From: Aselliscus stoliczkanus
Taxonomy: Eukaryota; Chordata; Mammalia; Chiroptera; Hipposideridae
NCBI GenBank assembly: GCA_033961575.1
Contig: CM066740.1
Coordinates: 19,505,501-19,569,500, forward strand
Length of the DNA: 64,000 bases
Direction of reading: 5' to 3'
The notes below the pieces were generated by a model. The model did not search any database. It was not told the DNA's origin and was given only the letters and a program-made list of their open reading frames with translations. A program made the translations under genes and the position numbers. This document shows positions 1-64,000 of this stretch, piece by piece (within the stretch, counting starts at the first letter, position 1; every line of letters starts with the position of its first letter).

Positions 1-923
1 TTTCCTTTGGTGTCCTGCACATACCGTTCTGTGAGATTGAGGCGTTTTCTTTTTTGCTAATATGTCGCTCATTAACCCTTTCGCAGGGGTTAAGCTCTAT
101 GACATTGGGGACTAAAGAAATTTATGAAACCAATGTAGACAGAGGTGTAATTCTACCTGAACTGGGCTCATGGGACTAGGAATTTAAACTTAAATTTGTA
201 CCTCTCTCAGGTTTTCTGAAGATTTGATGGTGAAATATTTTTTCCACTAGTACTAATCTAATTGCTAGAGTACTAGAGTGTATTACATTTGTTATTGTTT
301 GAGTGTTTTCCAATAGTTTTTTCTTCTTTCTCTCTCTTTTTTTGCTTCACAATTATCCAGTGTTCTGGTAATTTAACAACTTCAAACCTTTTCCTACAAT
401 CTCTTCTTGACTTTCAATTGGGCAGAACATTTTTTATCCATTTATTATACGGTGTAGTAAAGTTGATGATCAAACAAAATACCTCTATTCAACAGCAAAT
501 TTTACTTGGCTTATGAAGAATAGAATTTAATCATTTACATCCACAAAAACACAGATCAGTTTACTAGACCATTTTTTCCTTCAGTCTAATAATGCAGCAG
601 TGGTTGCATTCATTTATAGTTAGTTTTTCACACTTAACTATCTGACTTTTGCTTTTTCTGAAAGCTCAATAAACTAACATCTTCAAGCACTGTAAAAAGA
701 AAAACATTTTAGGAGGGTTAAATTAAATCTTGATAATTAAGTATAAATCACTAAGAAAACATGCCTAATACATTCAATTACATTAGTGATGTCTTTTGGT
801 ACATTTCCAAAGACATTATAATCACAGCTACTATGTTTTTGTTTAAGACATGTGCCCCTTTAAAATTTCTTTTAGCTTGGAATTTTCATATTTCTGCAGT
901 TTTGCCCATATAAGAAACGTTCA

Positions 924-1340
924 GGGGCCGGCCGAGTGGCGCATTGGTTAAGAGCTGGTTTTGGGATGCCAGCAGCCCCGGTTCGGATCCCACATATGAG
1001 GGCCAGTGACACTGCCCTCTACAGCTAACAACAGCTCCACCTGGAGCTGGGCTGTGCGAGCCCCAGCGACGGTGTAGGCTGCAGCCCCTGCTGCAGTGGG
1101 CTGCTATAGGCTACAGTGAGTGGCCCGCAGCCAGCGTGAGCTGCCAATAGCTGCGGTGAGCGACATCCAGAGGTCTGTGACCGATCTGCCTCATCCAGGA
1201 AGGGTGCAATGACGATACCAACATGGGCCAGTGAAGCAACATCCTCCACAACTAGGCTGAAGAACAAAAAGACAGCAATTTGTCTGTTCCCCTCCCCCAA
1301 TTCCCCAATAAAATCTTTAAAAAAGAACAAAACAGAAAAA
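924..1340 (+). repeat. Long composite tRNA-derived SINE (family A), copy 1
   Basis: The head GGGCCGGCCGAGTGGCGCAT has an A-box-like region, and the B box GGTTCGGATCC lies at 980-990. A body of about 330 bp follows, ending in CCCCAATAAAATCTTT and an A-rich tail. An imperfect target duplication flanks it (AAGAAACGTTCA before, AAGAAAAGTTCA at 1341-1352). This copy has one fewer internal CAGCCAGCGTGAG unit than copy 12206-12635. Confidence 0.9.
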
Positions 1341-1649
1341 AAGAAAAGTTCAAGTCCAATGCCTAATACACGTTAAGTAAACACTAAAGGAAAAACAGAT
1401 CATACCTTGGGCTGAATTCAATCTTGTTCCCATAGTGTGGATGGATATAAAGAGTACTTTTAGGGTGTGGCTGGTTAATTTTATTAGACCTTGTAATTGG
1501 TCTGCCAGAAGTTTGGTTTTATCCTCACATTGACTTTATGTACTCAATGACTGCGCTCTCAATTCAGCCAGCCATCTTCCTGAATAAACTGTGGACAGAT
1601 GTCGGTGATGCTATGATTGAGACCGTAGGCTCTGAAGTTAGACAGGGGT

Positions 1650-1800
1650 CTGAATTCCAGAGTCCAAGCCTCAACAAGTTACTTAATTTCCATAAGCTTC
1701 AGTTTTCTTCTCCTTAAAGAGAGATAATATTAATAATATGTGCCATTATGGAGTTGATGTGACTAAAGAAATAATGTACATAAAGTGCTTATCCGAGGCC
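1650..1800 (+). repeat. MIR-like SINE fragment
   Basis: It contains the degenerate MIR core pattern (acttaatttccataagcttc, then a run resembling 'cctcagttttctcatctgtaaaatgggga' further on, with gataatattaataatatgtg). Strongly diverged, assigned by eye. Confidence 0.45.
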
Positions 1801-2129
1801 TATGTGAAAAATTTCACAAAAAATGTTTAGATGAAGTTTAAAATGATTTTAGGAAAATTCAAAAGTGTTTTGAGTCAGAAGTGTGTGAAACTCATAGTTA
1901 CAGTATTAAGGATGCCGTTTTTACTTGCACATTAAGTTATTCAGTGGAAAGAGAATAATGTTAAGCAAGTAAAACTTAGTATAAACTCCTACTTAATAAA
2001 TCTAGTGTCAGAATAAAAAGGAAACAGCAGTAATAGCAGCATCCAATAGCAAAGGTGGAGAGAAAGACATCGCATTCCAGGTCCTGGCCTAGCAATGAGG
2101 ATAGGTAGCAGGCTGCAATAGAAAAGTAC

Positions 2130-2535
2130 AGGCCCCGGAGACAAGAAATGTGAGTGTTTGCTCTCTCGTCAACATACAATGATGATGTTGGACTGGATGT
2201 TTTCAGGGTTCTCTTTGAGCTTTTACTCAATGCAAATCTGTGAAAAATTATCTTTTTTTCTCCATGGAATCACAGTTTTAATGGATGGGCTGTGTAGCAG
2301 GCTATGTAATGGCCAGAGAGAGATGGAGATGAGATGAAGACAGCAGAGATCAGAGGGATGCAGGGCAAGGCAAGGGCAACTTCTAGAAGTTGGAAAAGAA
2401 CAAAGAGATTTGTTCCTAGAGCTTATACAGACTGATTTTAGACTTCTGACCTGCATAACTGTAGGAGAATAAATCTGTGTTGTTTAAATCCACCAAGTCT
2501 AGTAATTTGTTAAAGCAGCAATAGAAAAGTAATAC
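2130..2535 (+). repeat. MLT1-like LTR remnant (MaLR)
   Basis: The 3' part reads ctgtaggagaataaatctgt, then gttgtttaaatccaccaagt and aatttgttaaagcagcaata, the usual 3' end of mammalian MLT1 LTRs ('gagaataaat...ttaagccaccaagt...aatttgttatggcagc'). No internal retroviral gene is seen. The left boundary is uncertain. Confidence 0.6.
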
Positions 2536-3863
2536 ATGCTATTCAGTGTGGTTCTGCTAAAAAGAGGAAAGTTGTGTTACTTGAGGTTTTAGGCAGACAT
2601 GTTTGGTGATTCATACATGGCTTTTAAGCGAACGTTTTAACTTCTGGTAATTATTAATGGTAGAGAAATAGGCTTGAAAGCTACTGTGTCTCCCGATCCT
2701 GCTATCTCACCCTTCTGCTTCAATTTTCCCAGTTTCCTCCCTTGACTAGTTCTTATGAGTGAACTTTCCACTCAATCTAAGATTCCACTTCACAAACCCA
2801 CTTGGAATAAGAGCTCAAACTAAATCAGTGAATACACAGGTCAATGCTAATGGGAAATATTTTCATACAATGGATCCTATGCAAAGCACCTGTGCATACC
2901 CTATGCACACTAGGACACAAGAGGTAATATGCAAAGCACTCTATGCATACTATGAAAGTGACACACTGAAGGAGGCTAAATAGCAGGTTATTAACTCTGA
3001 CCTAAGTTGACTTAACCCGAAAACACACCACAGCTTGTTTTAAGGCGTGGCAAGATACAAAGTAGGTTGGCTGGGTTAGTTATAAAACAGGTATGAAATG
3101 GTGTTTTGTTTTTGTTTTTTCTTTTCACATCTGTGCCATAACTTATCCTTGTTAAATTATTTCTTTTACACTGGTGCCCTCATTGGTGTCTCAATTATTT
3201 TAAGACTCACTGAATAGCCCTCCCAACTAGGAAGGATGGGTGTTGCAAAGGATAAGACGTGCCGACGGCTGGGAGCTACTGTAACACACTAACATTTAGA
3301 GGATGACTCTCTGATAGATCCTCACCTTTCTGGTTAGCTGTTTTCGTTGTATTTAGGACTTTTTAGGCCAGGTATTTACAGGTTTCCTCACTCTCCCTGT
3401 TTTTTTTTTTTTTGACTGGTGCTTCATTATTGTCTCTTGTTACTGCTTTATATACAAATCCAAAGGTAGAGGAGAAGCAGAGGGCAAGGATGCTTGGACA
3501 AGTTTGAACGGGGGTGAGTCTGCATAAGTATTAGGCTATGAATTATGACTGGCAGAAATCAATGTCCTCCTGAGACCAGGAAATACTCAAGACTAGGGAA
3601 TGTGTCATAATATAGATAAAAGTCTTATGTGAAATTAGGCAATGTATGAAATTTGGCAATGCATGCTCATGTATCAAATTATTTCAAAGTTAAATAAAAC
3701 CAACTTGAACTATAAGACTAAATTTAATTTAATTAAAATTAGGTTAATTAAAATTGCCATGTGAATGGAAAGAATAACTTTTTATGGACCTCAGCTAGCC
3801 TAGAAGTATACTATCCAATGGGTCAAGAATGACTGATCATACTCATGACAAGGAGATGATAAT

Positions 3864-4415
3864 ACAGGTATCCCGTTTTCCAAAAGTCCTTGTTAGACCA
3901 CTTTACTTTCGGGAAAGACCTACATTAGTACCTGTTTTCGCTAACCAAAAGAAATCCAGAGGATTATCACTTTTACAAAAAAGGGGTTTAAAGTGAAAAT
4001 AACGTTCAGCTTTGTTTTGCAGCCAGCCATCACAGAGGCCGCTTGCACCCTGAGCACAGGGCCACCGCCCAACTCCTCTCCTGGACCTCCTCTCAGCTTC
4101 TCAGCCTCAGGCCACCAGGGCTTTCAACTGAGTCTGTGAGCATCTGTGCTGTGTCTCGAGTTACTTTTTGTGTTGGTTAGCAAGGTGTGTCCTAAGGTAT
4201 TAGAAAAGCCTAAGAGAGTTCGTAAGGGTGTTACGCTTAGTGCAAAACTGAATGTAATTATGCCGTTTGGTATGATTTGGTAAGTTATTTTTGGCCATGG
4301 AATGCTCAAAAACTTTTCCATATAAATTAATGGTAATTGCTTCTTTACTTTATGTCACTTTGGCTTAAGGAAGGTTTTATAGGAACACTCTACTCTCAGA
4401 TAGTGGGGGAGGAGG
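3864..4415 (+). mobile_element. Tigger-like (pogo) DNA transposon relic
   Basis: It begins ACAGGTATCCCGTTTTCCAA and contains ACCTGTTTTCGCTAACCAAA. Near 4180-4262 the plus strand reads like the start of a pogo-type helix-turn-helix (..LSAKLNVI..), then breaks off. The expected 3' end (TTATAGGAACACTCTACTCT) is present and decays into a G-rich run. The assignment is from memory of the family, and no intact transposase is present. Confidence 0.5.
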
Positions 4416-6590
4416 GGGCAGGGCGGGGACGACTGTATGTGATTGTTGAAGCCAAAATAACTTGCAGCTCATCAAGTCATTTTTTCAGTAAATGTGTGTG
4501 CCTCAATTTAGTATCAATAATTCACTCCTGCTATGATAATTGTCCTTTAGAACTGAAGCTCCTCGTATTTATTGAACATCTACTATATCCAAGGTATTTT
4601 AAGAAGACCACATATCTTAAATTCACTGATTTGGTACCCTGAATAATCTAGCTTTCATTGCTTAAAGCCCTTAAGGAAATTCCAAGTTGTGAGCTATAAA
4701 CCTAATGTATTACTGTTTCATAATTAATTTATAAGAGCTTTAATGAGTGGTTTAAAATTTAAAAGCTGGATTTAAATTTGCTATAGTACCTTTTTCCTTC
4801 TTTCTTTGTGTTTTTTTAAAGTTAAAAATCTCAATTGCAAATTTAGCCTCTTTTTCAGTTATAGAATACCCTGCTTTAAAAAAAAGTATGGGGATTAAAA
4901 AGTCAGATTTATAAAATTGATAAAGTGTGTATAAATGATAGTTTATTTTGAAAAAATTATTACAGTTTCGTCTCAAACCCTGAGCTCCTCAAAGTAAGTA
5001 AGTCCACAGCTGATAAAGCAGCTGGACCCTCCTTACTTTTGCCTTCATCAGCCGATCACCCCACAGATACCTGTAAACTGTTTGGGACCCTAAGGCTCAG
5101 CATAGTTGCTTATTCTAGTGAAGGCAGTGACTTCATTTAAGGGAATGCCACCTGTGGAGCATCCTTTAAAATCTTCTGAAATACAATGCTAATAAAAATT
5201 AGGTAGTGCGATTACTTAGAAAGGAGGCTGTTTTACTGACATGGGTAGATGTGCCCATGGGCTTGCTGTTGATAGGCTCAGGGGAAAAGTAGGCACTCCA
5301 GGTATTGTTAATCTAAGAGGGGCTGTAGCATTGGAGCCTGAGGTTCTGCTCTGCTCTGAGGCATTCAGCATGCCATCCCACTCTGCCTTTCTCCTTCTGC
5401 CCACCCTCCTCTGGAAAGAGAACCCACCAAGAGCTCCATACCATGAACAGCAAAGTGGCCACAGGGCTTTCAGTGCCAATGCTTCTAGACTATACATTTG
5501 ATTTCCAAACTCTCAATCCTACTTTTGTTTTGCATTTAAAAAAAGTAGCTTAATCCACAGGGATTTTAATTTTTTTTGCAAGATTTTAGACTACAGGCGG
5601 AGTGTACTTTACATAGGCTAGCTGTAAATGTCACTATAAATGAAAGAAAATACAATTAAGACCAGAAATAAAATCATTAGATGAAATTACATATTTAGGT
5701 AAATGGAAAACATGACTCAGGCTTACCAGTATTGTTATTTACACAGAACTTTAAAATCATACATATATTATATAAAATAAAGTACATCTAAAATTGAAAC
5801 AAATTACTTGATTGAATAATAATAAAGGCATTTAAAATTTTTCAGCCATAATAAAAGTGGCTCTTATCTTAAGTAAGTGTTCATACACTGGAAGGGCTAT
5901 GATTGAACCTGCCAAACCCAAAGCTCAGGATAATGGAATTTTCAGGATGGATCATGTGAGGCATTTCGTGTCTTGTTGGAGTGAATGACAACTACCTAAT
6001 TCATCAGAAATTGTACACTGGAAGCTTCCCTATCCCCCCAACAAAGGGATATAATGTAATTTGGGAAAACAGTAGATGTTCCTTGAGAGAGAAACATTGA
6101 GGAAGATATTATGAGAGAAATTCCTAAGGTTTGGAGAACAGGATTAGGTCAGAGTATTCTAATATGTGCTAGAAGTTCCAAATTAAAATCATTCTTCCTG
6201 CAATGCCCAATTACATCTTACTCTCTGTTTGTTAAAATCTTTCAATTTAGTTAACTGGATAATTTTTCCCTCTGGGAACATATTCCCAGTTTTATAGCAG
6301 AAGTTGATGGGAAAAGAGATCTACTTTGCAGAAACCTACTTTACAAACAAATGTGCTAGGACATTTTTTATAAAGTGAGGGATAGAGGCGTTATCTCACA
6401 TGAGTTTCAGAAAATTTTTGTTTCCTTTTAAAAATCTGAAGGGAAGATGGTGTGTAAACAGAACATGTCTGTACTTGAATAGCATGATTCTAGATATTGA
6501 TCATGCAATAAAAGAGATCAAAGCATGCCAAGTAATTAGTAAGTGCTTTCTCTTTGCATTACACAAAGATCAAAATATGTGCTAACAGCA

Positions 6591-59346
<52,756 letters not shown>

Positions 59347-59739
59347 CTAAAAAAAAAGTAAGTATAGAAAATAAGTATAAAATTAGTAGAAATAACAAAC
59401 TCTGCAATATTCAAAAAAACTACTTGTCATATTTTAAATATCAAAAAATCTTATCTTTCCTGTATAGAAATTTGGAAACATTAATAGATTAGGAAGGCCA
59501 ATAGAAATTAAAATAAAAAGAGTCGAAGTTAATGTGATTCCAAATTGGTGGATTTATAAAACGATAGTATCTTAACCAGAAAGGAAAATAAAAACCATTT
59601 CATCTGAGCCACCTAACATCTGCCTAGCTATTAGTAATTAAAAGTAATTAAGTAAGCAAATTAAACTCACCATTTCTCATTTTCTTCATATTTACAACAG
59701 GGGTATTACTTTACTAATTGGGTACAGATTCAAGGTAAT

Positions 59740-61250
59740 ATATGTTTTCAACTTTTTCACAAGTAACATATAATATGGAGAAGTACACATCAGTGTACAG
59801 GTTGACATAGCTTTATAAACAGAATACATCCAGATGCACAGTACCCCGATTAAGAAAGTGATCATTACCAGAACCTTGAAACCCTCTCAGGCTCTTTTCC
59901 AGTCACTTGTTACTGCTCACCCACACCAATGGGAACCACTATTCTGACTTCTAACAGTGTTGCTTAATTTTTTTATTTTTTTTTTGTATTTTATGTCAAC
60001 GGAATCATGCACTTCTATGTCTGGGCATTTTTGTTTAACATTATGTTTTTGAGATGCACCTGTTTGGTTGTATATAATTGTTGATCACTCATTCTTATTG
60101 CTGAACGGTATTCCATTGTGTGAATACACCGCAATTTCTTTATCAGTCCTATCGCTGACTGACATTTGGGTAGTTTCAGGGCTTTTTCTATAATGAATCA
60201 TCCCTATACATGTTTATTTGGTGAACACATGTACATGATTCTGTTAGTTTTATACCTAGGAAAGAACTGCTGAGTCATATGCTCAGCTCTTTTTTTTTGG
60301 TCAAACAGCTTTTCAAGGTGGTTGTCCCAATTTATAAACCTCCAAAAGTGCAGGAGAATTATGAGAACTCGATGTTTTCACCAACACTTGGTACTTTCTA
60401 TTTTTGTCTGGTAGGTGAGAACTATCAGATTGTGGCTTTTATTTGCATTTCCCAGATGACTCATAATGTTGAACAACTTTTCATTTGGTTAGTGATAATC
60501 TGGATATTCTCTTTTGTGAATTCTAGGTTTTTGCTCATTTTCTATTGGAACTTTTTCTTGTCAATTTTCAGGAGCTGTTTATATATTCTATATATGAGGG
60601 TTTTGTCAGAAACTATGTATTACATATATTTTTTTTCCCTCGACATGGCTGTCTTTTCACTTTCTCAATGGTGTCTTTTGATGAATATAACTTAAAAATT
60701 TTAGTGGAGTTCAACCAATCAACTTTTCTCTTACAATTTATGACTTTCTGTGTCCTAGTTAAGAAATTTTTACTAACTCGGGTGTTATGTGGATGCTTTT
60801 CTATCTTTTAGCCTATAAACTTTATCCTTTGCTTTTCACATTTGGATCTATAATTCATGGGAAATTGATTTTTGTGTGTGATGTCAAGTAGGAGCCAATG
60901 CATACAGTGTTAGTCCCTCAGCCACAGTTTTGCTTTCTGTGGTTTCACTTACCTTCCGTCAACTGTCGTCTGAAAATATTAAATGGAAAATTCCAGAAAT
61001 TAGCAATTCAAAAGATATTTTGATAGAGAAAAAATATACTTCTGTATACTGTTCTATTCAGTTTGTGTACTATTGCACCAATACTACACTGTCTTAACTA
61101 CCATGGAATTCAAATAGGCCTTGATATCTATTAATCTACATCTTTCAGCTTTATTGCTATTCTACAAGATTGTCTTGACTGTGTAGTTTTTGTAAATGCC
61201 TAGCACAATAACTGATACTTTTGGCACACTATAAGAACACTAAAAAATTT
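59740..61250 (-). mobile_element. Old L1 fragment, 3' part of ORF2 and 3' UTR
   Basis: The plus strand reads as antisense L1: ggaaccactattctgacttc, then caacggaatcatgcacttct, gaacggtattccattgtgtg, cactgtcttaactaccatgg. A segment at about 60920-61020 (ttctgtggtttcacttacct) looks like a different, inserted DNA repeat that I do not name. No functional ORF. Confidence 0.7.
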
Positions 61251-61871
61251 CTGGCTACTTAAGAACTAGATAGATAGATAATATTATTACTATTATTACT
61301 ACAGTACTGGTATATTACTGATATTTAGTTTTATTGTTCTTATTTTTAGTCTTATCTATTACAGAGAAGGAAACCGGAGCTTAGAAAAGTTAAGAGGCTT
61401 ACTCAAGGCTTCATCTAGACACCAGAAGGATTGGTACTAGAATCTGGTGTGGTGCTCTCTATTTTCTGAAAAAAGAATATCTACTCTCTATTGCAGTAGA
61501 TACTCTCAGTGAAGCAGATGAATGAATATTCCTTTCAAATTCTTCTATTGCAAATCTATAAGAAAACTTTTCAAAACAATAGTGATTAAAATTAAATAAT
61601 AATGTGGAAACATATTTATGATACAATGCTATATAGAAAAATGCATCATGTTATAACTATGCAATCCATAGAAAAAATACATCTATATAGAAATATTTCA
61701 AAATATTAATAGTACCTGTATGTAATTATTGGACCAATGAGTTGTATTCTTCTTGTCTTAGGTTTCTCAATTTTATTTACTGTACCTGTATTTCATTTTT
61801 GTTTAAAAGCAAGAAAGTTAAAATAATTTGGAAAAGTATGTTCTATTTTCAATAGCTTTTGTTCCTATGAG

Positions 61872-61950
61872 ATATATATATACTTATATACACACTTATA
61901 TGTATATATGTATTTGTATATATATATATATACATATATACACACACAAG
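61872..61950. repeat. Microsatellite (TA)n/(CA)n
   Basis: Mixed runs of TATATA, CACACA and TATG with few interruptions. Confidence 0.85.
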
Positions 61951-62464
61951 CAACAAATAGATGTTATTATGAAAAGTTAAAAATAGTTACACCGTTATGA
62001 TTAAAGGTCTTTTTTTATTATTATTTTTATAGCATCTTATTTTTAAAAAAAAGAAGATATATTCTGATATATTTAACTTATGTTAAGGTGACTATCTACA
62101 GTATCATCCAAACCAGAACACTCTTGAATGGGACAAAAAGGGCAAACTGGAACTTTCTCAGGACAATTGAGAGATGTGGTTAGGTGATAATGACTTGAAC
62201 CTTTTGAATTTATGGTCTAGGATCAGGAAAATTAAAAAGGAATCATGTATCACTCAGGTTACAAATGGCAATATAGAGATGGTTACCACCTAAAATAGGT
62301 GTTCCACCTGGACTTTAATTTTTAAAATTTCTTAGGTAAATAGGATTGACGATGGAGGCATTCTATAATAACTCATCAAAACTAGTCTTCTGCATTAAGT
62401 AGATATTTAATTAATTGGTTTTTGAAATGTACTCATCAGTAAATATCAGACACACAGTTATGTC

Positions 62465-62540
62465 AGGAATACATACATACATATATACATATTCAATATA
62501 TGTATATACATATACATACCTGTGTGTGTGTATGTACATG
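62465..62540. repeat. Microsatellite (ATAC)n/(TG)n
   Basis: ATACATACATACATATATAC and TGTGTGTGTG blocks form one compound simple repeat. Confidence 0.85.
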
Positions 62541-62951
62541 CATGCACATTTTATACTTGACTAAGCCAACTAAGAATGTTATGATTTGGGTTAGTAATGA
62601 GGAATGATGCTTGAAGCTTACAGGTGAGGCCAGGTCACAGTCAGTTAAAAGTTCCTCCTAGTCGTGATGGCAGGACAGAGACTGTCAGCTGGACCAGTTT
62701 CATGGATGTGTGAACTATGCAGTCACTAATGGCCTGTGCTTAGAAGGGTCCCGCTGTTGGCTTAATGTTCTGCTGCTGCTATCTTGAACAAGCTCCACAT
62801 TTTCATTTTTCACTGGACCCCACAGACTATGTAGCTGATTACTGGTAAAGGTAAAAAGGATTCCCTGTAGGTGTACCTTAGTTCGTCTCAAGCATGGTTA
62901 TTAAGAGTCCTTTAAACAGATGGATTAAAAAAAAAAAAGAGGACTTCCGGT

Positions 62952-62960
62952 AAAATGGCG
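62952..62960 (+). promoter_or_regulatory. Putative YY1 site of the L1 promoter
   Basis: AAAATGGCG lies about 12 bases into the element, matching the YY1 core and its usual position in L1 5' UTRs. A second, inverted copy (GCGCCATTTT) lies near 63496-63508. Confidence 0.55.
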
Positions 62961-63571
62961 CAATAGACAGACGCTGTGCTAACTGCCTCCCAGGATCACA
63001 CCAAAATTACAAGCAAATTTACAGCATTCAACCCTGGAGGTCCCTGGAACACTGGAGGAACAGAACCACTAAACGAAGAACTTAAAGAGGAGGCCACGTC
63101 GGGTCTGGTAGGATGGGCGGAGACGAGAGGCGAGCCCCGTGAGGAAGCCCCAGCCGTGGGAAGCTTGTCTGATTGGGGGAGAGACCCTCTGGCCGCACCC
63201 CAAGCTCACCAGCCCAGAGCTCCTTTGCCAGGAAGAGGAGTTCTAAGATAGCCGGCAATAAATTAGTAAGGACTCTCTTTGCTCAGCTCGGTGAGGCTAA
63301 GAGCGGCTGGAGAATCAGTGGGGCCGGCGCCGGGCTGCTCGCCGGTGAGCACTTACCTGGTTCCTGATGGAGGGAGTGGCTGTGTGAGCCGGGAGCCTGC
63401 GGGGACGGACTGAGCTGAGCACCTTTGGTGCAAGGCTGGAGGTTTTTGGATTGTTGTTCCCGTGGTGCGGGCTTGCACGCGAGTGGTGTAAGGAGGGCGC
63501 CATTTTGTCGGGCTTGGGCCCTCCCACGAAGGATCAGGTCCGAGACCCTGGTGGTCTGGTGGGGTGGCGAA

Positions 63572-63607
63572 GTGCGTGTGTGTGCGTGCGTGCGTGCGCG
63601 CGCGCGC
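63572..63607. repeat. Strict alternating purine-pyrimidine tract (TG/CG)n
   Basis: 36 bp of uninterrupted alternation (GTGCGTGTGTGTGCGTGCGT continuing into GCGCGCGC), the sequence type that adopts Z-DNA under negative supercoiling. Confidence 0.85.
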
Positions 63608-63951
63608 CTGCGACCTTGGATCCCCACCCTCCGCTCGGCTTATACTGCGTTGCCAGGGAAACATAGGGTGGTGCCCCCCCCCCCGGCTCCTACGGCGGCT
63701 CACTGAGACCCGGGAGTGCGCGAGCCGCCTCGGATCCCGACCCTCCACTCGGCTTGTGCTGTGTTGCCGGGAAACGCCTGAGTGGGGTGATCCGACTCCA
63801 ACAGGCTGCTCACTGAGACCCGGGAGCACGCAAGCCGCCTTGGGTCTCTGCTTTCCACACTGCGCTTGCAGAGTTGCCAGGCTGGTGATTGGTTGTCGGG
63901 CTGCTCGGCCTGATCTGCGGCGGCTGATTGGGACAGGCTGAGACTGGGAGT
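63600..63951 (+). repeat. Tandem monomers in the L1 5' UTR, about 110-118 bp each
   Basis: Three units (about 63600-63717, 63718-63827 and 63828-63951). The first two share cactgagacccgggag, ggatcccnaccctccnctcgg and gttgccngggaaac; the third is more diverged. Such promoter monomers are known in rodent L1s. Confidence 0.7.
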
Positions 63952-64000
63952 TTTCCTGGGAGTGTTGGGCCGTGAGCTGTGTGCCTGCATGATCCAGCCA

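Larger units (their letters stand above)
1..6590. other. 3' flank of ABCB5 (3' UTR extent unknown), no gene seen
   Basis: Reading both strands, I find no exon-like block or conserved protein. The identifiable content is one long SINE (924-1340), a MIR-like segment (about 1650-1800), an MLT1-like LTR remnant (about 2130-2535) and a Tigger-like element (about 3864-4415). The first part of this interval on the minus strand must contain the ABCB5 3' UTR, but the nearest clear minus-strand AATAAA I noticed (4942-4947) is 1.6 kb away and uncertain. The remaining sequence is AT-rich and unassigned. Confidence 0.5.
59347..64000 (-). other. ABCB5 intron 14 (partial)
   Basis: It holds an antisense L1 fragment (about 59740-61250), a MIR-like piece (about 61340-61445), two TA/CA-type microsatellites (61872-61950 and 62465-62540) and the 5' end of another L1 (62940 onward). 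The next ABCB5 exon upstream is not inside the window. Confidence 0.75.
62940..64000 (+). mobile_element. 5' end of an L1 retrotransposon (continues past the window)
   Basis: It starts AGAGGACTTCCGGTAAAATG just after an A-run and becomes markedly GC- and CpG-rich compared with the surrounding intron. An AAAATGGCG motif at 62952-62960 sits where L1 elements carry the YY1 site that sets the transcription start. From about 63600 tandem units follow. The ORFs would lie beyond 64000, so activity cannot be judged. It is antisense to ABCB5. Confidence 0.75.

Noticed and set aside
4942..4947. Minus-strand AATAAA as the ABCB5 polyadenylation signal
   Set aside because: It is 1.6 kb past the stop codon in AT-rich DNA where the hexamer is expected by chance; no supporting GU-rich element was identified.
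60279..60695. 138-codon hydrophobic frame resembling a membrane protein
   Set aside because: It is antisense reading through an old L1 ORF2/3' segment; T-rich DNA gives Phe/Leu-rich frames.
62976..63251. 91-codon frame and several overlapping GC-rich frames to 63990
   Set aside because: They lie in the L1 5' UTR and monomers, where CpG-rich sequence lacks stops. No protein family resemblance.

Overview
The window is mammalian nuclear DNA, most probably from a bat. The base composition is AT-rich, coding exons are short and separated by long introns with GT-AG borders, and 21 recognisable SINE copies plus L1, MIR and DNA-transposon debris fill the rest. The longest SINE family ends in a tail (CTAG-ACTGAAGAAC, then CCCCAATAAAATCTTT) that resembles the VES SINE family of bats. 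The bat call is an inference from that resemblance. I do not commit to a family or species.

The only protein-coding gene I can support is the 3' half of ABCB5 on the minus strand: 14 consecutive exons between 59346 and 6591, numbered 15 to 28 here by analogy with the ABCB1/ABCB4 exon plan. Joined, they give 2067 nt, an open frame of 688 codons plus stop. It covers the end of nucleotide-binding domain 1 (NBD1), the linker, transmembrane domain 2 and all of NBD2. The 5' half of the gene lies beyond base 64000. Bases 1-6590 are 3' flank with no gene that I recognise.

Layout on the plus axis: 1-6590 3' flank (one long SINE, MLT1-like LTR remnant, Tigger-like element); 6591-8358 exons 28-27; 8359-14244 intron with an inverted pair of long SINEs and a 238-bp TA-flanked MITE; 14245-28489 exons 26-21; 28490-38476 a large intron holding an old L1 5' fragment and a decayed hAT/BED transposase copy; 38477-44535 exons 20-17 and an imperfect 0.35-kb direct duplication; 44536-57418 a large intron with an internally deleted L1, an 82-bp mariner-type MITE and a 6.5-kb ancient L1 carrying five nested SINEs; 57419-59346 exons 16-15; 59347-64000 intron with more antisense L1 and, from 62940, the CpG-rich 5' end of another L1 with tandem promoter monomers.

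I found no RNA gene, CRISPR array or operon-like system. The points most worth following up are the composite T+ SINE family with its head-only and second-family relatives, the hAT-derived transposase relic, the two TA-flanked MITEs, and the well-preserved L1 promoter inside ABCB5.
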